64,000 nucleotides of DNA, from the NCBI GenBank assembly GCA_964393405.1, contig CAYMTR010000003.1, positions 1 to 64,000 on the forward strand, given 5' to 3'. Shown one piece after another: positions 53,554 through 62,275 of this stretch; position 1 is the stretch's first letter, and every line of letters begins with the position of its first letter. Below the pieces are notes generated by a model. It was not told the DNA's origin. It saw only the letters and a program-made list of their open reading frames with translations, and ran no database searches. Position numbers and translations under genes: made by a program. The DNA comes from CAYMTR01 sp964393405 (lineage in GTDB: Bacteria; Bacteroidota; Bacteroidia; Bacteroidales; Prolixibacteraceae).

Positions 53554-54429
53554 TTAATCTCTGAATCTTTTTAGTAAATCGACATAGGCATCTATCCTCC
53601 TGTCTCTTAAGAAGGGCCAAATCCTTCTTACATCTTCAGATCTTTGTAAATCGATTTTAGTAATAATATTTTCTTCCATGTCGTTTGAAGCAATAGAGAT
53701 GAATTCTCCCTGAGGACCAGCAATAAAACTATTGCCCCAGAAATTAATCCCAGAAGTTTTGGTGTCGGGCGATTCTTCATGACCAACCCTGTTTACAGCT
53801 ATAACATGTAAGCCATTTGCAACTGCATGACCTCTCTGTATTGCAACCCATGCATTTTTTTGTCGTTCTCTTTCTTCAGGTGAATCGTCCATATCCCAGC
53901 CAATAGCTGTAGGATAAATTAATATTTCGGCCCCTGCAAGCGCCATTAGTCTTGCTGCTTCGGGGTACCATTGATCCCAGCAAACCATTACTCCAAGATT
54001 CCCTACTGATGTTTTTATTGGGTGAAACCCAAGGTCGCCGGGAGTGAAGTAGAATTTTTCATAAAAACCAGGGTCGTCAGGTATGTGCATTTTTCTGTAT
54101 GTGCCTGCAATTGTATCATCTTTGTCAAAGACAACAGCGGTATTGTGATACAATCCTGTTGCCCTCTTTTCGAAAAGTGAAGTTACTAAAACGACATTGT
54201 ATTTTCTTGCAAGTTTTCCAAAAAAGTCTGTCGAAGGACCGGGTATTGTTTCGGCAAGATTGAAATTATTTACATCTTCAGTTTGGCAAAAGTAAAGTGA
54301 ATTGTGAAGCTCTTGGAGCACAATTAACTCTGCACCATGATTTGCGCAATGTGAAATGTTGTGTGCTAATCTTGCTTTGTTTTCTTCAATGTCTGAAGTA
54401 TTTGACTGTTGAATAAGGGCAATTTTCAT
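53554..54429 (-). CDS. aguB: N-carbamoylputrescine amidase
   Basis: Hydrolyses N-carbamoylputrescine to putrescine, CO2 and ammonia. The 291-residue nitrilase-fold enzyme has the Glu-Lys-Cys triad: Glu40 in LIVLQELHNS, Lys113 in YRKMHIPDDPG and Cys150 in GVMVCWDQWYPEAAR. Length and internal motifs fit the AguB branch of the nitrilase family. It follows aguA by 53 bp with its own -7 box between, and together they convert agmatine to putrescine. Confidence 0.93.
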   Translation of the reverse strand: MKIALIQQSNTSDIEENKARLAHNISHCANHGAELIVLQELHNSLYFCQTEDVNNFNLAETIPGPSTDFFGKLARKYNVVLVTSLFEKRATGLYHNTAVVFDKDDTIAGTYRKMHIPDDPGFYEKFYFTPGDLGFHPIKTSVGNLGVMVCWDQWYPEAARLMALAGAEILIYPTAIGWDMDDSPEERERQKNAWVAIQRGHAVANGLHVIAVNRVGHEESPDTKTSGINFWGNSFIAGPQGEFISIASNDMEENIITKIDLQRSEDVRRIWPFLRDRRIDAYVDLLKRFRD

Positions 54430-54465
54430 TTTTTTGTCTAATACAGGTTTTTACAATAACTATTT

Positions 54466-54473
54466 CAAATATA
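54466..54473 (-). promoter_or_regulatory. -7 box between aguA and aguB
   Basis: Minus-strand TATATTTG, an exact TAnnTTTG match 36 bases before the aguB start and 10 bases beyond the aguA stop. It may give aguB expression independent of aguA. Confidence 0.45.
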
Positions 54474-54482
54474 GTGATTTTA

Positions 54483-55508
54483 TTAAATAGCAGGATATTG
54501 CATTGTTATACAATGAAGGGATCCGTGTTGGCGAATAAGCACCGAACAGTCGACTTGGATTATTTCACTTTCAGGAAAAGCAATTTTGAGTGCTTCGACT
54601 GCCTCAAAATCTGTTTCACAATTATAAATAGGCATTAAGACTGTATTATTTGTAATTAGAAAATTTGCATAAGTAGCCGGCAGCCTGTGTCCATCCTGAG
54701 GATCAAAAACAGGAGAAGCCATTGGTAGCGGAATCAATTTATAGGGTAATCCATTAGCTTGCTTAAACGACTTCAGTTCAACCTCCATTTTATGAAGTTC
54801 AGAAAAGTGTTCATCGTTAATGTCGTTGCACTTTACATAGGCAATAGTATCCACTGAACAAAACCTTGCAAGAGTATCTATGTGACTATCTGTATCATCT
54901 CCGGCTAAAAAGCCGTTATTCAGCCATAAAACTCTCTCTGCCCCAAGAAATTCTGAAAGTTTGGCTTCGATTTTTTGGATAGTAATCTTACCATTTCTCT
55001 TTGATGAAAGTAAACACTTTTTTGTAGTTAGGATGGTTCCGCATCCATCAGATTCAATGCTACCACCTTCCAAAATGAATGAATTACAATCAAGATAATT
55101 ATAGTTTAGAAAGGCTCCTTTTTCAAAAAGGTTAAATGTTATTTGATTGTCTTTTACAGAAGGAAATTTCATTCCCCATCCGTTAAATCCGAAATCACAT
55201 ATCACTGGCATATTGTTCCTGAAAACAGTAATTCCTCCGTGGTCTCTTGCCCAAGTGTCGTTAGATTCAACTTCATAAAATGATATGTTTTTATGAAGTG
55301 AAGAATCAAATTTTGATTTTACATGATTGATATCTTTACAAATTATTAGGAGTTTTAAGCGGGAGACAATAATTTCAGCAATGTTGGTATAACATTCCTC
55401 AACTTCATCTAAAACGTAATTCCAGTCAGAATTAACATGGGGCCATGTAAGTTGAATAAATGCCTGTTTGTACCATTCAGCAGGTAATATTATTATATTA
55501 TTTTCCAT
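54483..55508 (-). CDS. aguA: Agmatine deiminase
   Basis: Converts agmatine to N-carbamoylputrescine and ammonia. The 341-residue protein of the peptidylarginine-deiminase fold shows NDTWARDHGGITVF near residue 82-95, NGWGMKF near 110, and a metal-independent active site with LEGGSIESDGCGTILTT near 145-161. GDDTDSHIDTLARF follows near 205, and the nucleophilic cysteine is Cys333 in LHCITMQYPAI at the very end. No arginine decarboxylase is in the window, so the agmatine source is elsewhere. Upstream of aguB. Confidence 0.93.
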   Translation of the reverse strand: MENNIIILPAEWYKQAFIQLTWPHVNSDWNYVLDEVEECYTNIAEIIVSRLKLLIICKDINHVKSKFDSSLHKNISFYEVESNDTWARDHGGITVFRNNMPVICDFGFNGWGMKFPSVKDNQITFNLFEKGAFLNYNYLDCNSFILEGGSIESDGCGTILTTKKCLLSSKRNGKITIQKIEAKLSEFLGAERVLWLNNGFLAGDDTDSHIDTLARFCSVDTIAYVKCNDINDEHFSELHKMEVELKSFKQANGLPYKLIPLPMASPVFDPQDGHRLPATYANFLITNNTVLMPIYNCETDFEAVEALKIAFPESEIIQVDCSVLIRQHGSLHCITMQYPAI

Positions 55509-55660
55509 TCAAGAAATATTTAATGCGAATATAGTTGTTGTTTTTTTTGCTTTAGAAGAGAATAAAACAAAATTTCACTTAAAATATCAAGATGATATGA
55601 GCCTATTTATTCAATATTTGGTTTTATTGAAGTTTAAATTTGAGCAATAAATTTTTTCTA

Positions 55661-55680
55661 TTAATTTTCATGAAAATTAA
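55661..55680. promoter_or_regulatory. Perfect 20-bp palindrome before the PAP2-like gene
   Basis: TTAATTTTCATGAAAATTAA reads the same on both strands and ends 6 bases before the ATG at 55687. Its position and symmetry resemble an operator for a dimeric repressor. No T-tract follows and no regulator is recognised nearby. Confidence 0.5.
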
Positions 55681-55686
55681 CTTACA

Positions 55687-56148
55687 ATGAATTCAGGTAT
55701 TTTATTCGGCAGCAAAATATTGGATGTTGTATTCATATCAATGTTTGCGGCACAGTTTTATAAGTTGATAAGTGCCTCATTACTACGTAAAAAAATTATA
55801 TGGTCGCGTTTGTGGGAGACTGGTGGCATGCCAAGCTCACATTCTTCTTCAGTAACAGCTCTGACAACTGCTGTTGCTATCACAGAAGGAATTTCTAGTA
55901 TTGCTTTCTCAATTTGTGTGGTTTTTGCAATAATTGTTATGCACGATGCATCTGGCATAAGAAGAGCAGCAGGCGAGCAAGCTGAAGTTATTAACAAACT
56001 GACTGAATTTTTTGAATCAAAATTCGGGAAAAGGTTTGACAACGAGAAATTGAAAGAGCTATTGGGACACAGCAGGTCTGAAGTTTTTGTCGGGGCAATT
56101 CTTGGAATAGCAATTGCGTTTATATTTAGACAATATCTTTTGGGCTAA
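55687..56148 (+). CDS. Divergent PAP2-family membrane protein
   Basis: A 153-residue integral membrane protein of the DUF212/YuiD family, distantly related to acid phosphatase and vanadium haloperoxidases. The diagnostic stretch is WETGGMPSSHSSSVTALTTA near residues 44-63, with the SSH of the phosphatase fold. VMHDASGIRRAAGEQAEVIN near 97-116 and GHSRSEVFVGAILG near the end complete the pattern. Catalytic activity is not established for this family. Confidence 0.88.
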   Translation: MNSGILFGSKILDVVFISMFAAQFYKLISASLLRKKIIWSRLWETGGMPSSHSSSVTALTTAVAITEGISSIAFSICVVFAIIVMHDASGIRRAAGEQAEVINKLTEFFESKFGKRFDNEKLKELLGHSRSEVFVGAILGIAIAFIFRQYLLG

Positions 56149-56233
56149 AATTTATTTGGTTTATTTCTTTTAATATTAAAAGTTAAACCGTAATTTGATT
56201 TCCTGATCAAGACATTTAAAATTACCAAAACCA

Positions 56234-58117
56234 ATGGGAAGATTAAACTTTCTGAACACTATCAGGTTTAGATTTACTTTCTTAATTACTATCATATCAC
56301 TATTGCTATATTTCTTTATAGTAACATATATTGTTATTCGATTTAGGAATGATTCTGTAAATAAAGCTCAGTTTCTTTCTGGTAATCTGGCTAAAGAATA
56401 TGCCAATATGGCTACAGCTGACCTCAATGCAGATATGAATATGTGCAGGGGAATGAGCCTAGCTCTTGAGTCCAATTGGCTTAAGGGCAATAATGACGAT
56501 AGCAACTACACCAAATTACTTTTAAAAAACGTTGCTGATGAAAATCACAACATATTAGCAGTATGGGTTAATATGGAACTTAGTGCTATCGACCCCGAGT
56601 GGAAAAAGGACTATGGAAGGAAAAGGCATACTTTGGTTACCCTGAAAGGACAAGAGGGTTTTGTAAGTGATGTTCTTAATACTGAAGGTGATGATATAGA
56701 TTCTGATTATTATAAACTTAAGAAATCAAAAATCTTTGAATTCAGTGAACCTTATTTTGATTCTTATGGTACAGACCCCAGAGAGTATCTTATGTCGAGC
56801 GTATGTGCCCCTATTCTTGACAATGAAGATAATTTTATTGGGCTTTCTGGTTTCGATTTTTCTCTTGACAGACTTACTCCGTTTTTAGAACAGCTTATTC
56901 CCTACAAAGGGACTATTGCAATGATTGTTTCAAATAAAGGTATTGTTGTAGCTCACTCGGATAATAGAATCCTGATGAAAAGAATTGAAGAGGTGCTTCC
57001 GGGTGTATCAGGTATTTCAACATTAATTGAAAATGGGTCGGATATGACTGTTGATTATGAGGTTGAAGATCAGAATTTTTTTCTGGCAATGGCTCCAATT
57101 GCTTTAAGTAAAAGTACAACTCCATGGTCACTTGTTCTTCTTATGCCGAAAAAAGAAGTACTTGCTACTGTTAATTCAACAATTACAATTTCAATGCTTA
57201 TTTGTTTTTTAGGACTACTCTTTCTTGCCTTTATAATATATATCCTTACGATGAGAATTGAAAAGCCTTTGAAACAATGCATAAATTTTGCCGGGAAAAT
57301 TGGAGAAGGAAAATTATCTGATAATTTAATCGTTAAAGGTAAAGATGAAATTGGTCAACTTGCTGATTCCCTTAACTTAATGGCTAATCATTTAAGATCT
57401 ATTGTTGGTAGCATCTCAGAGGGGGCGACTCAGTTGTCAAATACCGCTGTCAAGCTGACTGAAAGTTCCGGACAAATGATAAACGTTGCCGATCAACAGG
57501 AAGAATCTAGTTCTCATGTAGAAAGCTCAATAAATTTGTTGTCTGATTATCTGATTGAAAGTACTAAAAGTTCTCAGTTAGCTGAAGAATTATCCTTAAA
57601 AACTACTGATAATGTTGTATTGAGTTCCAAGACTTTTCATTTGTCAGATAAATCGATACAAGATATTTCTGAAAAAATAAAAATTATTAACGACATAGCT
57701 TTCCAAACTAATATTCTGGCACTTAATGCTGCTGTTGAGGCAGCAAGGGCAGGGGAATGGGGGAGAGGCTTTTCTGTAGTTGCTGGAGAAGTAAGAAGAT
57801 TGGCAGATAGAAGTAAAGAGGCGGCTGACGAAATAATGAAGCTGGCTAACGATACTCAACTGAATAGTTTTAAAGCGGGTGAAACCTTAGATATTACTTT
57901 CTCTTTGATTGGTGATTACACAGATATTGTTGCGAAGATTCATCAACAGGCTATTATTCAAAATGAAAGTATTTCTGAAATAAGCAATTCTGTTGTTAGA
58001 ATGAAGAGTATGTCTCAAAGTAGTTCAATCCATGCTGAAAGTATCGATCAGTTTGCTGTTGATATCAAGAATCAGTCAGAAAGGCTTATGAAACTTGTAT
58101 TAAAATTTAAAAATTAA
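56234..58117 (+). CDS. Methyl-accepting chemotaxis protein
   Basis: Transmembrane chemoreceptor of 627 residues. A membrane helix (about 13-36) is followed by a periplasmic double-Cache-like sensor (about 37-310, with DYYKLKKSKIFEFSEPYFD and GLSGFDFSLDRL). A second helix lies near 315-339, then a HAMP domain (about 340-395) and the MCP signalling domain, whose hairpin tip carries FQTNILALNAAVEAARAGE and GFSVVAGEVRRLADRS near 490-526. No CheA, CheW, CheR or CheB lies in this window. It may feed a Che system elsewhere or a non-flagellar response. The ligand is unknown; Cache domains often bind small acids or amino acids. Confidence 0.93.
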   Translation: MGRLNFLNTIRFRFTFLITIISLLLYFFIVTYIVIRFRNDSVNKAQFLSGNLAKEYANMATADLNADMNMCRGMSLALESNWLKGNNDDSNYTKLLLKNVADENHNILAVWVNMELSAIDPEWKKDYGRKRHTLVTLKGQEGFVSDVLNTEGDDIDSDYYKLKKSKIFEFSEPYFDSYGTDPREYLMSSVCAPILDNEDNFIGLSGFDFSLDRLTPFLEQLIPYKGTIAMIVSNKGIVVAHSDNRILMKRIEEVLPGVSGISTLIENGSDMTVDYEVEDQNFFLAMAPIALSKSTTPWSLVLLMPKKEVLATVNSTITISMLICFLGLLFLAFIIYILTMRIEKPLKQCINFAGKIGEGKLSDNLIVKGKDEIGQLADSLNLMANHLRSIVGSISEGATQLSNTAVKLTESSGQMINVADQQEESSSHVESSINLLSDYLIESTKSSQLAEELSLKTTDNVVLSSKTFHLSDKSIQDISEKIKIINDIAFQTNILALNAAVEAARAGEWGRGFSVVAGEVRRLADRSKEAADEIMKLANDTQLNSFKAGETLDITFSLIGDYTDIVAKIHQQAIIQNESISEISNSVVRMKSMSQSSSIHAESIDQFAVDIKNQSERLMKLVLKFKN

Positions 58118-58235
58118 TTTGCTTATTGTTGTTTGAAAAAATCCTGATGTTAATTTGTTTTTTTTAATTTTAAATTCAGTTTATCTTTATTTCTAATAAT
58201 TAATTGGATTTGTAAGATTAAATACTTGTACAAAA

Positions 58236-58985
58236 GTGAAAAAAGGGCTCCTGATTTTTTATGTTTTTTTTTCTCTTCAGCTTTTTGGAGACAATTCTCA
58301 GTCTCTGAGTTGTAGGTTTCAGGAGTTATTCTTGACTGTAGACATGGTTACATGGACTAAAATTGTTGATAGTCTCCATTATTCTAAATTAACAAAACAG
58401 GAAGAAGAAGTTTTACTATACGGGGAATACGCGCTGATAGGATGGCTGATAGGGAAAAAAAGAAAAGAAGAAGCAAGAAAATATACCGATAGATTTGAGA
58501 TACGCATTAACAGAGGGTTAAAAAATAATCCTAATTCGGCGACTTTACTTGCTTTTTATACAGCATATACTGCGTTTAGGATTGGAATTCGGCCGGCTAC
58601 TTTTATTATTAAGTACGGAGATCATTCCGAATACTTAAAAAAAGCACTCTTATATAGAACTAAAGAGCCCATGCCTCTTGTTGAAAAGGCAAATTCTCTT
58701 TATTATAGACCATTCTTAGCAGGAGGAGATAAAAAGAGAGCTCTAGCAACTTACCAGGAGGCGTTTAATTTATATGAGAAAGAGGGAGGGTGTAGTTGGA
58801 TGTTCCTTAATTTGGGTGTACGGATTGGTCAAATACATACGTTAAATGGAAATTTTAATAAAGCAGAAGAAATATATCTTAAATTGTTAAAAATAGTTCC
58901 CGGCTTTCAGTGGGTAAGAGATGAGCTTCTACCTGATTTAAGATCCGGCAAACCAAAATATTATCTTGGAGATACAATCGAATGA
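58236..58985 (+). CDS. Exported TPR-like protein, unknown function
   Basis: A 249-residue protein with signal peptide (about 1-18, MKKGLLIFYVFFSLQLFG) and a mainly helical body with tetratricopeptide-like repeats near the C-terminus (RALATYQEAFNLYEKEGG and FNKAEEIYLKLLKIVPG). The start is a GTG; no ATG lies near. Its stop overlaps the start of the next gene as ATGA, so the two are translationally coupled and probably act together at the envelope. Function unknown. Confidence 0.75.
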   Translation: MKKGLLIFYVFFSLQLFGDNSQSLSCRFQELFLTVDMVTWTKIVDSLHYSKLTKQEEEVLLYGEYALIGWLIGKKRKEEARKYTDRFEIRINRGLKNNPNSATLLAFYTAYTAFRIGIRPATFIIKYGDHSEYLKKALLYRTKEPMPLVEKANSLYYRPFLAGGDKKRALATYQEAFNLYEKEGGCSWMFLNLGVRIGQIHTLNGNFNKAEEIYLKLLKIVPGFQWVRDELLPDLRSGKPKYYLGDTIE

Positions 58986-60661
58986 GAAATTTTAATTTGA
59001 ATAATAGCCTCGAAATTAGAGTATTGACAATATTAGTGTTGTGCTTCTTTTTTCCAGGATGTAAAGTGACTAAGGAACAGCCGGGTGTGCCGGCAAATTA
59101 TCAACCTGTTTTCAATCAGCTGCATAGAGAATATGTTAAAACTCCTTCTTCAAATGGAGCAAAACTTGATACAGTAATGAAAGTATGGTCAAATATTGAA
59201 GAAGTTTCAAAGGAAATTAAAGACACATTGTTGATATATAATGAAATGGATTTTGTTGAAGGTAACCTTATTGTTGATGTTGAACTTATCAACGAGAAAC
59301 CTCCGACAATGGATACTTTTCTGATTGTTAAAGCTTATCTTTTCAATCCTGAACTTATTGATGTACTGTTTCCAGTCCTCGACGATTCTTTAAAAGCTGA
59401 AATATTGTTGTCAGATGATTCATTGAAAAATGACGAAATCGCACTAATTAATAATGACTTAGATATTATTTTTAAATCTGACTCTTTGTCATCGGTTGAT
59501 TCAATACAGGATGTTGCCAATGATTCAACCATTATTGATGTTGAGAATACTTTCAGATTCCTTTCTCGTGAGGAAATTAAAGCTGATTCAACCCGGGACT
59601 TGCTCGATATTGATAACATTTTAAGTGATCTTGAAAAGGAAACTAAATTAAAACTTAACGATTCTATCCTTTTGAGTCAATGTCGTTCAAATTATTTCAA
59701 TGATTCATCTGTTCTTATTATTACGGATACTGTAGTTAGAGAAGTATTTGATCCTTCTAAAGTTGTTCCCCAATTGCCTTTTGATGCTTTATGCAAGGAG
59801 AGTAGTGAGAAGTATGTTTCGTACGAAAAACTTGAGCACACAGATGTTTTGCATTTTAAGGTTTTTCATAAAAAATTCGAAGATTTATTTATGGATATGG
59901 TTATCGTTGAAGGCGGCGAATTAAAGTTGGGGAACAACGAGTTTGATGAGGATGAAAGACCGGCAACACCCATCGATGTGAGAAGTTTTATGATCAGCAA
60001 ATATGAGGTTACTAATCGTTACTTCATTTTTTTCCTCAATTTCATGGAGTGTGATACTTTAGGTCAGGTTGAAGGTTATTGGATTATAAATCTTGACAGT
60101 CCTGACACTAAAATTAAATGGGATAAATATTCAAAAAGGTTTTTCGTGATGAAGGGATACGAAGATTATCCTGTTGTTAATGTAACATGGCAGGGGGCTC
60201 AGATGTTCTGCAAGGTGCTAAAAGGAAAACTGCCATCTGAAGCTCAATGGGAATATGCCGCAAAAGGAGGTAAATACGCTATTAGATATTTCACCGGAGT
60301 AGATAAAAAGGACTATGATTACGAATACCGGTTTGCCGGGAGCAATTTTATGGGGGAATGTGGTTGGTTTGTTGATAACTCTTACGGAAGAACTCATATG
60401 GTTGGTATGTTAAAACCGAACCAGCTTGGAATTCATGACATGTGTGGCAATGTCTGGGAGTGGTGTTATGATAAATATGATAAGGATTTTTATAAGAAGA
60501 ACAACGATAGCCACGATCCTGAATGGCTTGAAGGACCACCTGTCAGATCCAATAGAGGCGGAAGCTGGAGCAGCGATGCAATCTATTGCAGAATTACAAA
60601 TCGAAATTATTTATCACAGACCGAATGTAACCCTTATTTGGGCTTTAGATTTATGAAATAA
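58982..60661 (+). CDS. Lipoprotein with formylglycine-enzyme-like (SUMF1) domain
   Basis: A 559-residue lipoprotein with a lipobox ending FFFPGC (Cys near residue 27). The N-terminal 300 residues are acidic and Asp/Ser-rich with no recognised domain. The C-terminal domain (about 305-559) is of the FGE/sulfatase-modifying-factor type, with MVIVEGGELKLGNNEFD, YEVTNRYFIFFL, LPSEAQWEYAAKGG, MCGNVWEWCYD and RGGSWSSDAIYCRITNR. Only the first of the two catalytic cysteines of true formylglycine enzymes seems to be present. Type IX gliding/secretion lipoproteins GldJ and GldK share this fold, but identity with them is not supported. Coupled to the TPR-like gene upstream. Confidence 0.8.
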   Translation: MRNFNLNNSLEIRVLTILVLCFFFPGCKVTKEQPGVPANYQPVFNQLHREYVKTPSSNGAKLDTVMKVWSNIEEVSKEIKDTLLIYNEMDFVEGNLIVDVELINEKPPTMDTFLIVKAYLFNPELIDVLFPVLDDSLKAEILLSDDSLKNDEIALINNDLDIIFKSDSLSSVDSIQDVANDSTIIDVENTFRFLSREEIKADSTRDLLDIDNILSDLEKETKLKLNDSILLSQCRSNYFNDSSVLIITDTVVREVFDPSKVVPQLPFDALCKESSEKYVSYEKLEHTDVLHFKVFHKKFEDLFMDMVIVEGGELKLGNNEFDEDERPATPIDVRSFMISKYEVTNRYFIFFLNFMECDTLGQVEGYWIINLDSPDTKIKWDKYSKRFFVMKGYEDYPVVNVTWQGAQMFCKVLKGKLPSEAQWEYAAKGGKYAIRYFTGVDKKDYDYEYRFAGSNFMGECGWFVDNSYGRTHMVGMLKPNQLGIHDMCGNVWEWCYDKYDKDFYKKNNDSHDPEWLEGPPVRSNRGGSWSSDAIYCRITNRNYLSQTECNPYLGFRFMK

Positions 60662-60824
60662 ACATTATTGAAAGAAACACAAATCGTAATGAAAATAGGC
60701 ATTCTGCGAAACAACGTATAGAAATGGGGCTTATAAAATGTGTACGTTATAATACAAATTGCAATAACATTAAAAATAACAGATTTTTATTAATGTTATC
60801 TACAATTTTAGTTAATTTAGATAG

Positions 60825-60855
60825 TTGAAATTATTACAAGTGTAACTTATATTTG
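60825..60855 (+). promoter_or_regulatory. Promoter of the small basic-protein gene
   Basis: TTG (60825-60827), 20-bp spacer, then TATATTTG (60848-60855), matching both elements of the Bacteroidota consensus at ideal spacing. Predicted start of transcription near 60862 gives a leader of about 18 bases. The preceding 60662-60824 stretch has nothing else I can name. Confidence 0.75.
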
Positions 60856-60879
60856 TCGAACAACTAAAAACTAAAAGTC

Positions 60880-60993
60880 ATGTCAAAAGAAAAAAGCATA
60901 AAAAAAGAATCGAACAAGAAAACACCGGAAAAGAATTTAAAAGAAAAGCGGGCTGCTAAAAAAGCTAAACACGACAGTAAAAGGAATGATTAG
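60880..60993 (+). CDS. Small basic protein, 37 residues
   Basis: Begins MSKEKSIKKESNKK and ends KAKHDSKRND, with 13 lysines, two arginines and one histidine among 37 residues. It lacks hydrophobic segments and is probably unstructured or helical. It has its own consensus promoter and is followed by a strong terminator, so it is expressed as a single gene. Similar tiny lysine-rich proteins are commonly annotated as hypothetical in Bacteroidota. Binding to nucleic acid or ribosomes is plausible from charge alone. Function unknown. Confidence 0.75.
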   Translation: MSKEKSIKKESNKKTPEKNLKEKRAAKKAKHDSKRND

Positions 60994-61018
60994 CTAATAA
61001 TAGAAGAATTTGTTTAAC

Positions 61019-61059
61019 AGGTGTCATAAATCACTTTTATTGTGAAATGACACCTTTTT
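61019..61059 (+). terminator. Intrinsic terminator after the small basic-protein gene
   Basis: Perfect 9-bp stem AGGTGTCAT/ATGACACCT enclosing a 19-base stretch, itself partly paired (TCAC/GTGA), followed by TTTTT. It starts 26 bp after the stop. Confidence 0.85.
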
Positions 61060-61066
61060 AATTTTG
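61059..61066 (+). promoter_or_regulatory. -7 box merged with the terminator T-tract, for the oxidoreductase gene
   Basis: Plus-strand TAATTTTG, an exact TAnnTTTG match with a TTG 16 bp upstream inside the terminator loop. The ATG at 61071 follows only 4 bases later, which would give a leaderless message. It may instead be a chance match in AT-rich DNA. Confidence 0.4.
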
Positions 61067-61070
61067 TGTC

Positions 61071-62141
61071 ATGAAAGAAAAACAATTTGTATTTGGAATT
61101 ATTGGGGCTGGAATGATTGCAGAAAAGCACATTGCGGGACTTCAAAAATCTGGGAACGTTAAAATTAAATGGATAGCCCGTAAGGATGAAGAGAAACTTG
61201 CAGATATTTGCAAAAAATATAATATTCCACATGGTACAACAAATTATCATGATATTTTGAAAGATGAAGAGGTTGATGCTGTAGTGATTACAAGTCCTCC
61301 ACAAATGCACTTCCAGATGTTTAAGGATGCAGTCGATTCTAAAAAACATATATTACTTGAAAAACCTGCCGCAATAAAAAAAGGACATTTGATTGAAATG
61401 CTAAGGTTGGCAAACGAGAATCCCGATTTAATAATCAGTGATTGTTCTTCCAGACATGCTAGATTGCAACCTAAGTTTCTTAAAGTAAAAGAGATTATTG
61501 ATTCAGGTAAGCTTGGAGATATTTATTTCATTCATCATAATTCAGTCGCCCGCCAGTCAAGACCGGGAATAGAATATCATCCATCAGCCAAATGGTTTCT
61601 GAATAAAGAAATTGCAGGTGGTGGTGTTTTGTTTGACTGGGGAGTTTATGATTTGTCATTCCATCTTGGAGTGTTGAACGATAAACCTGAATTGTTGGAT
61701 TTCAAATTGCTTTTTATGAAAAACGGTCTTGATAAAAAAGATCCAGAAACCAATATTTTTGATGTTGAGGAGCATTTTGCAGTGAGCATGGACATGAGCA
61801 ATGATCTGAAATATTATTGGGAACATGCAACAAATGCTAATATGGAAGCAGAAAATGAAACTCGCATATACGGTACTAAAGGTGGTATTAAGCTGTCTTT
61901 CTGTTCTTGGGAGAAAAACATCATTGAGTTTTTCTATGTTGATGAAGATGGAAAGGGTAAAGCGGTCAAAGAAGTCATTGAGATAGATATGAGTAAGCAG
62001 GAAGATAACGATGCTTTATCCAAGCATTTTGTAAATGTTCTTTTGGGAAAAGAAAAAAATGCAATGCCTCTTTCACTTGCGGCAAAGCACCTTGATATAA
62101 TATATCGAATTTATGATAGCGCTATAGAGTTTAAAGGATAA
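61071..62141 (+). CDS. Gfo/Idh/MocA-family oxidoreductase
   Basis: A 356-residue NAD(P)-dependent enzyme. The Rossmann start FGIIGAGMIAEKHIAGL lies at residues 7-23, the EKPAAIKKGHLIEML motif (with the family's EKP) near 96-110, and the C-terminal substrate domain has EYHPSAKWFLNKEIAGGGVL and DWGVYDLSFHLG near 166-200. Such enzymes oxidise or epimerise sugars, inositols and similar polyols; the substrate is not readable. It may share regulation with the GH13 gene downstream but has its own start region. Confidence 0.9.
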   Translation: MKEKQFVFGIIGAGMIAEKHIAGLQKSGNVKIKWIARKDEEKLADICKKYNIPHGTTNYHDILKDEEVDAVVITSPPQMHFQMFKDAVDSKKHILLEKPAAIKKGHLIEMLRLANENPDLIISDCSSRHARLQPKFLKVKEIIDSGKLGDIYFIHHNSVARQSRPGIEYHPSAKWFLNKEIAGGGVLFDWGVYDLSFHLGVLNDKPELLDFKLLFMKNGLDKKDPETNIFDVEEHFAVSMDMSNDLKYYWEHATNANMEAENETRIYGTKGGIKLSFCSWEKNIIEFFYVDEDGKGKAVKEVIEIDMSKQEDNDALSKHFVNVLLGKEKNAMPLSLAAKHLDIIYRIYDSAIEFKG

Positions 62142-62240
62142 AACATTGTATTTACAAATTATACGTACTTTTAAAACATTCGGCCTCCCAATTTGTCTGC
62201 ATTCTGATTTTTCTCTGTTCATTTATTGAATAATCTGTCC

Positions 62241-62248
62241 TAAATTTG
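62241..62248 (+). promoter_or_regulatory. -7 box for the GH13 gene
   Basis: Plus-strand TAAATTTG, an exact TAnnTTTG match 27 bases before the ATG at 62276. The nearest TTG is 12 bp upstream, too close. Confidence 0.5.
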
Positions 62249-62275
62249 ACTTCGATCAATTCAATTATTTTATAT

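Noticed and set aside
58982..60661. Calling the SUMF1-type lipoprotein GldJ or GldK
   Set aside because: Only the fold is shared; no gldL, gldM or gldN is adjacent and the acidic N-terminal half does not match.
61014..61349. 111-codon minus-strand frame
   Set aside because: Runs through the terminator at 61019-61059 and antisense to the oxidoreductase Rossmann domain; not credible.
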